Origin: Polyangia bacterium
GTDB lineage: Bacteria; Myxococcota_A; Polyangia; Nannocystales; Nannocystaceae
Reading direction: 5' to 3'
Assembly: GCA_030430565.1 (NCBI GenBank)
Contig: JAUIKS010000005.1
Span: 1 to 64,000 of the forward strand
DNA: 64,000 nucleotides
Shown: in pieces, positions 31,701 through 37,436 of the stretch
Numbering within the stretch: position 1 is the stretch's first letter
How the letters are laid out: every line of letters starts with the position of its first letter
Made by a program: the position numbers and the translations under genes
Notes under the pieces: generated by a model
What the model saw: the letters and a program-made list of their open reading frames with translations, nothing else
The model's database searches: none
What the model was told of the DNA's origin: nothing

Positions 31701-32194
31701 GGGTGATCCGGCTGCTTGACGCGCTTGAGCAGCTCCGTCGGGCGCACCTTGTCGGCGTAGCGCGCCAGCACCCACGCGATCCCCTCGTCAGAGATCGCGC
31801 TCAGGCTGCGGCCGCTCAGCATCTGCGGGGTCACGCGCTCGCGCTCGATCACCGCCGGGTCCAGCGCGCTCGGGTAGACCTCCGCCTCGTTGGAGCGCGC
31901 GCGCGCCGGGGTGAACGAGAGCCCGAGCCGCCGCTGCAGGTACTCGCAGCTGCCCTTTGGGTCCTGCTCAAAGCGCAGCAGCGTCTGCCGGTCGCGCAGG
32001 CGCTGGGCGACGGCGCCGGGGATCCCCTGGGCCGCCGACCGCTCGAGCAGCGCGTCGACCTCGGCGAGCCGCCCCTCGTTCTGCAGGTGCAGGCAGCGAT
32101 AGGTGAACGCGTCGACCGAGCCCGGGATCATCGTCTCGAGGACGGCCTCGCGGTCCTCCGCCAGGGCGAATTGTTCGAGCTGCTTGTCGGTCAT
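25796..32194 (-). CDS. giant (2132-residue) protein with A2M-like beta modules, function unknown
   Basis: From the ATG at 32194 with a perfect GGAGGTGA six bases upstream, the product is about 2132 residues without a signal peptide. Residues ~1-390 are helical. From ~400 a run of beta-sandwich-like segments resembles MG domains of bacterial alpha-2-macroglobulins, but no CxEQ thioester is visible. A module near 415-560 (ELDVKNVQTLVVKVFEIN..., followed by a regulatory-like beta domain) appears again near 1950-2120 (RYHNIRSCKLHFYRMDIEL..., then PLPRVYVKAYARDK), which indicates internal duplication. A Pro-rich and Gly/Arg-rich linker followed by an acidic stretch lies near 1315-1385. The frame is open to 32389, but the RBS fixes the start. 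It follows the lipoprotein gene on the same strand. Confidence 0.9.
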   Translation of the reverse strand: MTDKQLEQFALAEDREAVLETMIPGSVDAFTYRCLHLQNEGRLAEVDALLERSAAQGIPGAVAQRLRDRQTLLRFEQDPKGSCEYLQRRLGLSFTPARARSNEAEVYPSALDPAVIERERVTPQMLSGRSLSAISDEGIAWVLARYADKVRPTELLKRVKQPDHPGLVDVVLAGLERDPRTRFGGLEIHKNLCWLQYRELAHRRPQLLQEEEFITACLYRLRPPEHVALAREGAGAARWAYYERVWSLVAGLAPKFDPLKRHVLYYMLEHGRRAGDYDRARFLAFLELSAGARYARAQTRGRPPRGFPQHAALVGMPAIADDEPLVRDYLIALLKGAPDYQGFAQLVREDYLRGVFAEAKILHGVDVEPAYAMLEGAGARARLRDRVELEFAPTTPRYFDPVQLEGEGGVALELDVKNVQTLVVKVFEINLFNYFVAHGRDVDASIDLDGLVATHEQTRRYDEPPHRRVRRRFAFPELKRPGVYVVEFIGGGKSSRALLRIGRLRFTHRIGAAGHVFQVVDERGAARDDATLWLSGREHRADEDGRVVVPFAADRGGPRRFLLRVGDRVTVESFTLLTEQYAFTAAFHVEREALIAGHRAELFVRPELRIHGEPVSVSLIKTPRLRIESTDVHGVNASMEVGDFTLRDHGLSVHAFTVPEGLSELTFTLSGRVRNEARGEDVDVTATSRVRVNGIERSEHVASFQLARGQGGYRLYALGKAGEPRVGQHVTVILHHRLFSRTISETLQTDARGCVTLGELVDIHEVAARGAGVTEGSWTLPGDDCSLPPVVQSPARAIRLARPRGDALTRERYSLIQLLGGRPLRDCFENLAFVDGALELRGLEAGRYRLRYKRLGRSVDVVVVDSDARAGGWIDGGTRLLSAWRNRPLRLLQAGFDDDTGELRVRVVGPKQRPRVYIFGDRFVSDRQSARALAPGEEIAGAPGSLDFPSLESLYQAGRDIGDEYRYILERRSSQRRYPGNLLKRPQLLLDPWAVRSTGTQVAKAASGGAYASATPASMRPSPRGQRLASALRGQAEVSATLDFLARPGVALHGLRVGEDGFVRGPGGEPLSAALFAGMNELRIVVLGRDGDALIHHVHAPHVPLERRERRLMPGFDPAYHLAQRREITALRVGETLTVDDLSMATVERYDTLTRAFELLSTLTSSHARATLEKFRFVLTWPSLTPDERRERYSEFACHELNLLLARKDPAFFAEVVRPHLANKRERTFLDDYLLAADLGPYRESWAYARLNALERALLAARVGGQVAAETRRDFADQIELVPSDPERENRLFETALKGRALAGDDGEGGAPTPPPPPPRAPAPQPAGAAFGGLGGRGGGGGSRRRRSARRETGAVFNEITDEDIDGLFAADEAEAEVAEEAYFDDDMPGEPTRGAGDLKKRGKGRANFRAPDKTKELAETHYYRRELDSQGPELIPVNAFWRDFLEHALAGEEQPFISSNLADAAGEFSELLCALAVLELPWSAEPATRAGEGRGLTITANSPAIVFHRQIGAARSGREDRGLLVRHHYMRADDRERIVDGRVFAKFLNPKTASSEASDEFLIHTVYVCKVVVTNASAHPRKLELLLQIPAGAMPVKAGHVTRGVHSRLEPYSTVHHEYAFYFPAPGDYRHYPAHASEHGALLAAAEPATLGVVAVASKLDRDTWPHVVSHGDDEDVLEFLRERNLRQIGAGVERVAPRMYKREMYTRVLEILRRRQRYSEALWSFSLFHQDAPAIAEFLRHEHDFLRECGPALQSALLTIDPFDHRRYQHLEYAPLINARAHRFANHPTILNDRFGEQWTALLRVLAHQPRLRADDRLAVAYYLLLQERIDEGLAMFDTIERDAVAAAMQYDYLAVYAAFYRALEPGESGAPRGLAEARAIATRWRDVPVARWRDRFRDALAQLDEIAGADARATSGAARETDREARHDHLARTEASFDFSVEGGSVALRYHNIRSCKLHFYRMDIELLFSRQPFVQEQSGQFGFVAPNLAFSHELAAAEGEGEGQRSFPIPESLAGANVLIEVVAAGKRKSVTHYANSLSVRLIGAYGQVRVAHERTGAPLPRVYVKAYARDKSGGGARFYKDGYTDLRGVFDYASLSTDELDRVERFALLILSEEHGAVIREVAPPER

Positions 32195-32417
32195 GCTGTC
32201 ACCTCCGCCCGGCGCGGCTTCGCGCTGCGCCCCCGCGCGGGCGGAGGAACTATAGGAGGAACTACAGGAGCCGCGCCCGGGCCCCGCGCGCCCAGCCGCG
32301 AGCGCCGCGATTTGTTCGCCCCCAACATCGCTAACTCGCGGCTTCGAACGCGAAGACGCGCCGCCCCGCTCGGGACGGCGCGCCGTCATGACCGCGTCAG
32401 CGCGACGCGGCGCGCGA

Positions 32418-33674
32418 CTACGGGCAGTCGAACACAGAATCGAGCGCGTCCAGGCCCGCCGTGAGCGCGGCCTCGTCGGTCCCGTCCGACTTCCACAGCC
32501 CCGCGAGCGTGCTCGCCTCCGGGGCGCCGCGCTCGCTCGCCTCGCGGTCGAGCACGGGGCCCGCGACCTGTAGGAACGCCCAGGTCGCGACCGTGCTCTC
32601 GCCGTTGCGCAGGCCGCCGATGTGATCGATCAGGCGCTCGCGGACCACGACCGCGTAGCCGCGGTGCAGCGCGTTGTCGAGCTGCTCGTGGGCGAGGTTG
32701 AACTGCTCGACGTCCGAGGGCGGCAGCTCGTCGAGCAGCGGGTACTCCTCGCCGTCGCCGACGATGTTGCGCCAGCAGCGGGCCGCGAGCACGCCGTCGA
32801 AGATCCGGTTGTGGGCGTTCTCGCTGTACATCTTCACGTAACCCGCCAAACCGATGCCGCCGTCGATCTGGAAGCCGCCCGTGTAGTAGGCCCAGGCCGA
32901 GTCGCAGTCCTTGGCCTTGTTGGTCGCGCAGGTCGACGCCTCTTTGTAGGCCGAGATGTACATGAACCACAGCAGGCCCGCCTCGATCTGGGCGGCGTGC
33001 ACGGTCAGGTCGCCCTCGCCGTTGGAGCCGGCCTCAAACGCGGCGTTGACCAGCGGGGCGATCTTCGCCGGGCCGGCGCAGCGGTCGGAGTACTTGGTCG
33101 CCAGCTCCGGCACCGAGCACTGCTTGTCCGAGTCAAACCCGGGGTCCCACTCGCTCTCGGGGATGGGGTCGTAGTGCAGGTCCTCGCGGCGGTTGACGCG
33201 GGACTCCAGGCCCTCCTCGATGGTGTACTCGACGCGCGCGTCGAGGAAGTCCTGGGCCGTCGGTATGCCGTTGCGCCACAGCTTGTCGGCGACAAAATCA
33301 AACGCCTCGACGCGGGCGATCGAGCTGGGCGGGCTGTCGACCAGCTCGTAGACGCCGCCGTCGGAGATGCACGCCGGCCAGGTGTCATCGGCCGAGCCGT
33401 TCTCGCGCGGCATGTAGTCCGTGGACGCGGGCGTGCAGGTCGACTCGTCAACGCAGGCGAGCATCAGCTCGCTGCAGCTGTAGGCCGGCGGCTCCTGGGC
33501 GTCACCGCCCTCGCTCGTGCCCACGGTCTCGTTGGTCTCGCCGTCGGTCTCGCCGTTGGTCTCCCCCCCGTCGGTGTCGGCGCCGTCGGTGTCCACCGGG
33601 TCACCGTCGCCGCAGCCGCCGAGCACGAGCGCCGCGCAGGCCAAGCCGCCAAAAAGACATGTTCGCAAAGTCAT
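32418..33674 (-). CDS. lipoprotein with acidic Thr/Asp/Glu-rich linker
   Basis: The ATG at 33674, with a GGGGGA motif about six bases upstream, starts a lipoprotein signal (TCLFGGLACAALVLGGC). A long acidic linker (DTDGADTDGGETNGETDG) of the kind common in Nannocystaceae lipoproteins follows. The mature ~350-residue domain contains CSELMLACVDESTC near its start, DSAWAYYTGG and RCWRNIVGDGEEY; it looks helical with several paired cysteines. I cannot assign a family. The upstream region has the same two sequence elements as the TonB receptor gene. Confidence 0.85.
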   Translation of the reverse strand: MTLRTCLFGGLACAALVLGGCGDGDPVDTDGADTDGGETNGETDGETNETVGTSEGGDAQEPPAYSCSELMLACVDESTCTPASTDYMPRENGSADDTWPACISDGGVYELVDSPPSSIARVEAFDFVADKLWRNGIPTAQDFLDARVEYTIEEGLESRVNRREDLHYDPIPESEWDPGFDSDKQCSVPELATKYSDRCAGPAKIAPLVNAAFEAGSNGEGDLTVHAAQIEAGLLWFMYISAYKEASTCATNKAKDCDSAWAYYTGGFQIDGGIGLAGYVKMYSENAHNRIFDGVLAARCWRNIVGDGEEYPLLDELPPSDVEQFNLAHEQLDNALHRGYAVVVRERLIDHIGGLRNGESTVATWAFLQVAGPVLDREASERGAPEASTLAGLWKSDGTDEAALTAGLDALDSVFDCP

Positions 33675-33748
33675 GTTTGATCCCCCCGCGCGCTTCTCTC
33701 CGCGCGTGATTCGCAGAATAGGGAGCGGGTCACCACGCCGCGACGGCA

Positions 33749-33781
33749 GATCCACCTCCCGCCGCGCAGGGGGATCCCCCT
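33749..33781 (-). promoter_or_regulatory. candidate operator upstream of the lipoprotein gene
   Basis: The perfect palindrome AGGGGGATCCCCCT (33768-33781) and GATCCACCT (33749-33757) lie 75-107 bp before the lipoprotein start. On the minus strand they read as two AGGKGGATC units 24 bases apart. The same two units occur before the TonB receptor gene. No known regulator is assigned. Confidence 0.45.
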
Positions 33782-33857
33782 ACACCCGCCAGCGCGAACG
33801 CGCGTTGACGCGCTCACCCTAGGCCGCGCCAGAAATTCTCGTGGGCTTTGCTACCAG

Positions 33858-34018
33858 CCCGCGCTCGCGCGCTCACTCTCACTCGCTCGCTCACCTACCC
33901 TCACGCGTTCGCCCTCGCCCGCTCGCCCGCTCCCCTCGCTCGCCCACCATCACGCGCTCTCGCATCCGCTCTCACTCACGCGCCCGCCCGCTCACGCGCT
34001 CGCCCGCTCCCGCGCCCA
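33858..34018. repeat. pyrimidine-biased low-complexity tract
   Basis: About 160 bases of the plus strand consist of CTCGCTCAC-, CGCTCGCC- and CGCTCCC-like units with almost no purine other than interspersed G and A. The reading frames here are not credible genes. Confidence 0.7.
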
Positions 34019-34154
34019 GCCGAGCTCGAGACCAAGAAAGCCACAAGAGCCCGAAGGGCGTCGCACCCGTGACGCCCGCATGGAGCGCCCCCGCCCTTCC
34101 TCCCAGAGCCCCGCGGGACAAACCAACGACGCCCAATCGCGCCACGAAGACATC

Positions 34155-34199
34155 GCAAACAAAAACGCCACAAACAAAAACGCCGCAAACAAAAGCCGG
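34155..34199 (-). repeat. 15-bp tandem repeat directly after the response regulator stop
   Basis: Two near-identical 15-base units (GCAAACAAAAACGCC, ACAAACAAAAACGCC) and a diverged third unit abut the stop codon at 34200. On the transcribed strand they are T-rich with short G/C stretches, so they may contribute to transcript ending. Confidence 0.8.
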
Positions 34200-34901
34200 C
34201 TAGTCCGCGGAGACCAGTCCAACACGGATCGCGTATCGCACCAAGCCCGCGACGTTGCGGACCTCGAGCTTGCTCATGATGCGCGAGCGGTGCCCCTCCA
34301 CCGTCTTCACGCTCAGCCCCAGATGCTCCGCGATCTCCGGGCTCGACTTGCCCTCCGCGACATGTTGCAGCACCTCGCGCTCGCGCTTCGTCAGCGCCGA
34401 GCCGCGGGCCTTCCGCCCCGACTTCTGCGTCCCGCGTCGACGCGAGTCCTGCAGCATGATCTTCGCGATCGCCGGGCTGAAGAAGGCCTCGTCGCGGGCG
34501 ACCGCGCGGATCGCCGAGACCAGGTCGGAGAGCCCGGAGCCCTTGAGCAGGTAGCCGCTCGCGCCCGCGCGGATCACCGGCCGCACGTACTCCTCGCCCG
34601 AGTGCATCGACAGGATCAGCACGCGGGTCTCGGGCACCGCCTCGCGGACCGCCCGCGTCGCGTCGATGCCGTTGAGCTCCGGCATGTTCAGGTCCATCAC
34701 GACCACGTGCGGCTTGAGCTCGCTCGCGCGGGCCACCGCGTCGCGCCCGTTCGCGACCTGGGCGACGACCTCGATGTCATCGCGCGTGGCCAGCAGCGCC
34801 ATCAAGCCCTCCCGCACGATCGTGTGATCCTCGGCCAGGAGGACCCGGATCTTCGAAGGGTTCGAGGATGTCGAGGGGGTCGGGCCCGTTGTGCTCTGCA
34901 T
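34200..34901 (-). CDS. NarL/FixJ-family response regulator
   Basis: The 233-residue protein has a receiver domain (LLAEDHT acidic pair, phosphoacceptor Asp70 in VVVMDLNMPELNG, and the conserved Lys in GYLLKGSG). A LuxR-type helix-turn-helix (LTKREREVLQHVAEGKSSPEIAEHLGLSVKTVEGHRSRIMSKL) follows. It should act as a DNA-binding transcription regulator phosphorylated by the histidine kinase encoded 24 bp upstream. The region between the domains (residues 140-165) is basic. The targets are unknown; the nearby palindromic elements are candidates. Confidence 0.96.
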   Translation of the reverse strand: MQSTTGPTPSTSSNPSKIRVLLAEDHTIVREGLMALLATRDDIEVVAQVANGRDAVARASELKPHVVVMDLNMPELNGIDATRAVREAVPETRVLILSMHSGEEYVRPVIRAGASGYLLKGSGLSDLVSAIRAVARDEAFFSPAIAKIMLQDSRRRGTQKSGRKARGSALTKREREVLQHVAEGKSSPEIAEHLGLSVKTVEGHRSRIMSKLEVRNVAGLVRYAIRVGLVSAD

Positions 34902-34925
34902 GGACGCTCCGTGCTGCTGCTCTCG

Positions 34926-36338
34926 CTACTGTATCACCGCGGCGCGCTCGCGCTCTGCGGGCTCAGCCGCGTCATGGGGGCGCGGCGGGCACGGCAAGCT
35001 CGCGCGCAGGCGCGTGCCTTCGCCCGGCGCAGTGTCGATCTCGAGCGTCCCGCTGAGCAGCTCGACGCGCTCTCGCATCCCCGCGAGCCCGCGCCCGCCC
35101 TGTCCCGGCGCGCGGCGCTTGACCTCGCGCCGCGCGAGCTCAGCGTCGAAGCCCCGGCCGTCGTCCTCGACCTCGAGCACCACCCGCTCCTCGTCGCCGA
35201 GCTGCTCGTGATACAGGCCGAGCGCGACCTCGCTGGCCTCGGCGTGGCGCGCGATGTTCGTCAGCGACTCCTGCACCAGGCGGTACAGGGCGCTCTCGAG
35301 CGCGGGCGACAAGACCCCATCTGGCAGGTCGATGTCGCAGCTCACCGAGATCCCCGCGCTGCGGTCCTCGAAGTCGGCGCAGTAGCGCTGGACCGCGACC
35401 TCGAGGCCGAAGTCGTCGAGGATCGCCGGCCCGAGCATGACGACCGCGCGCCGGATCTCTTCCAAGGTCTGGTCGGTGATCGCCAGCGTCTTCTCGCCGA
35501 CCTCGCGCGCGCGCTCCATGTCAAAGACGCCCTGGGCGATGAGCTGGAGGTTGATGCGGATCGCGGTGATCGCTTGGCCGGCGGAGTCGTGCAGCTCGCG
35601 GGCGATCACGCGGCGCTCCGCCTCCTGCAGCTCGATCGCGCGCGACGAGACCTCGCGCAGGCGGATCTCTTTCTTCTGCAGCTCGTCGTAGGCCGCGCGC
35701 AGCTCCGTCGAGCGCGCGGCGACCTGCTGCTCGAGGGTCTGATTGAAGCCCGCGAGCTGCTCCTCGCGCTCGCGCAGCCGCGTGATCAGCCCGCCGATTC
35801 GTCGCTCGGCGTCCGCCATCGCGCGCAGCGGCAACCAGTAGACCAGCGCGCCGAGGCAGATCCCGAGCAGGCCGAAGGGGATCAGCAGGTAGAGCGCGTG
35901 CACGCCGGCCGAGTCGGTGCGCGCCGCGACCCAGACGTGGCCGACGGTCTCGCCGTTGATCACCAGCGGCGCCGACTCCCACAGCAGCCGGCGGCGCGCG
36001 GCCGCGTCGAAGCGCTCGCCGCCGAGGTCGATGCGCGCGCCGTCGCGGTCGAGCACCTCGATGTGGGCGATGTGCGAGCGCATCGCGCTGGTCCGCACGT
36101 GCGAGAGCAGCTTGAGCGAGTCGTAGCGCCACAGCACCGGCCGCTCCTGGACCTCGCGATCGATGACCGCGGCGACCTCGTGGGCGGTCGCCGCCGCCTC
36201 GACGCGCAATGTCTGAAGGGTCAGGATGTAGTCCGCCAGCGGCGCCGAGATCGCGACGAGCAGCACGAGCAGGACCACCAGCGGCCGCATGCGCGCGCCG
36301 AGGTACTCGCGGAGGCTGACCGGGATCACGGCCCTCAC
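34926..36338 (-). CDS. NarX-like sensor histidine kinase
   Basis: The 470-residue kinase has TM1 at ~17-37, a ~110-residue extracytoplasmic sensor region, TM2 at ~150-170, a coiled coil (~180-235), a HisKA_3 dimerisation motif (RRVIARELHDSAGQ) with phospho-His250, and an HATPase domain with DDGRGFD. It probably phosphorylates the adjacent NarL-type regulator. Its ATG overlaps the stop of the PstS-like gene (ATGA at 36335-36338), so kinase and binding protein are made together. That suggests the binding protein may present a ligand to the sensor domain. Confidence 0.95.
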   Translation of the reverse strand: MRAVIPVSLREYLGARMRPLVVLLVLLVAISAPLADYILTLQTLRVEAAATAHEVAAVIDREVQERPVLWRYDSLKLLSHVRTSAMRSHIAHIEVLDRDGARIDLGGERFDAAARRRLLWESAPLVINGETVGHVWVAARTDSAGVHALYLLIPFGLLGICLGALVYWLPLRAMADAERRIGGLITRLREREEQLAGFNQTLEQQVAARSTELRAAYDELQKKEIRLREVSSRAIELQEAERRVIARELHDSAGQAITAIRINLQLIAQGVFDMERAREVGEKTLAITDQTLEEIRRAVVMLGPAILDDFGLEVAVQRYCADFEDRSAGISVSCDIDLPDGVLSPALESALYRLVQESLTNIARHAEASEVALGLYHEQLGDEERVVLEVEDDGRGFDAELARREVKRRAPGQGGRGLAGMRERVELLSGTLEIDTAPGEGTRLRASLPCPPRPHDAAEPAERERAAVIQ

Positions 36339-37420
36339 GGAGATCCTCCCGTGGCTCCTCCCGCGACTCCGCCCGTGGCTCCACCAGCGGCTCCTCCCGA
36401 GGCTTCATCTGTATGAAGAGCCAGCGGCGCGTAGCCGTTGGCGCGGATGATCACCTGGCCCTCGGGGCTGGCGACGAACTCGAGGAAGCCGGCCGCGAGC
36501 CCGCGGGGCTCGCCGAGGCTGACGAACGCGAGATCTTTGTAGTACGGGTAGCGCCCCGAGGCGACGGTGTCGGCGGAGGGCGCGACGCTGTCGATCTCGA
36601 GCAGCTCGAGCGCGGAGGTCAGGCGCTCGCTGGTGACCGCGCCGAGGTCGAACAGGCCGATCGCGCCGGGCGTGCTCATCAGCGCCTCCTGCATCGCGCG
36701 GTCGCGGTAGACCACCCGCCACAGGCCGCGCTGATAGGCGAGCTCGTTGGCCGCCTTGAACGCCGGCAGCAGCTGGCCAAAAGCCTCGTGGCTCGAGTCG
36801 CCCTGCTCGCGCTGCAGCACCACGATGCGCGAGCCGTCGGACCAGCTGCGTCGCTCCCCCCCGTAGATCTCGATCAGCTCGGCCGCGGTGAGCGAGCGAT
36901 CGGGGACGGTGCGGTTGGCCGCCGCGACCACGGCGACGCGCGCGTAGGGCAGCGTGCGCAGGCCCAGGCCCTGCTCGCGCGCGCGCAGCGGTCGCGAGAT
37001 CAGGCCGAGCTCGATCGCGCCGTCGACCGTCGCCTTGACCCCGCCCGTCGAGCCGATGCTCTCGAACACGACGAGCTGGGCCGCGCGCCCGTCCGGGCCG
37101 ACGGGGCCGCGCGCGAGGTAGGCGTCGACCAGCCGGCGCGTGAGCGAGAGGTTGCTGCCCGAGCCGGCGATCCGCACGCGACCGCCGGCGACGTCTTGCT
37201 CCCCGAGCGCCGAAACCAACCCCGGGCTGCCGGGCGTCGGCTCGCGAAGCTCCGGCGCGCTCGTCCCCTTGAGCACGCCCCGCACCGTGAGCGCGGCGAA
37301 CAGCGAGACCGCGAGCAGCACGAGCCCGACGAAGATCCACAGCGTGACCGGCGACTCCGCCCACGAGGGCGCGCCGACGCTCGGCTCGACGGTCGTGATC
37401 GTGGGCTCAGGGTGGTTCAT
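36335..37420 (-). CDS. membrane-anchored PstS-like substrate-binding protein
   Basis: The 361-residue product has one N-terminal membrane helix (TLWIFVGLVLLAVSLFAALTV) instead of a cleaved signal. A type-2 periplasmic binding fold of the PstS class follows (RIAGSGSNLSLTRRLVDAY, STGGVKATVDGAIELGLISR, LTAAELIEIYGG, LGEPRGLAAGFLEFVASPEGQ). The family binds phosphate or related oxyanions, but the ligand here is not proven. The C-terminus is a Gly/Ala/Thr repeat. No permease or ATPase genes are nearby. It sits between a TonB receptor and a histidine kinase, which points to sensing or outer-membrane uptake rather than a classical Pst transporter. Confidence 0.88.
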   Translation of the reverse strand: MNHPEPTITTVEPSVGAPSWAESPVTLWIFVGLVLLAVSLFAALTVRGVLKGTSAPELREPTPGSPGLVSALGEQDVAGGRVRIAGSGSNLSLTRRLVDAYLARGPVGPDGRAAQLVVFESIGSTGGVKATVDGAIELGLISRPLRAREQGLGLRTLPYARVAVVAAANRTVPDRSLTAAELIEIYGGERRSWSDGSRIVVLQREQGDSSHEAFGQLLPAFKAANELAYQRGLWRVVYRDRAMQEALMSTPGAIGLFDLGAVTSERLTSALELLEIDSVAPSADTVASGRYPYYKDLAFVSLGEPRGLAAGFLEFVASPEGQVIIRANGYAPLALHTDEASGGAAGGATGGVAGGATGGSP

Positions 37421-37436
37421 GGCGACGTCGCGCGAG

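Larger units (their letters stand above)
33675..34199. other. 525-bp low-complexity intergenic region
   Basis: It separates the response regulator gene from the lipoprotein gene on the same strand. From right to left on the minus strand it contains a 15-bp tandem repeat (34155-34199), a strongly pyrimidine-biased tract on the plus strand (about 33858-34018) and the regulatory-looking palindrome region (33749-33781). I see no gene. A promoter for the lipoprotein gene is expected in it. Confidence 0.6.

Noticed and set aside
28220..32464. Plus-strand frame of 1414 codons opposite the giant gene
   Set aside because: Its Arg/Val/Leu/Asp-rich composition is typical of an antisense shadow, and the opposite strand has a perfect RBS and ordered domains.
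36350..36402. Short GC-rich repeats at the 3' end of the PstS-like gene, considered as a small CRISPR-like or VNTR array
   Set aside because: They encode a Gly/Ala/Thr tail in frame, and there are no spacer-like unique segments.
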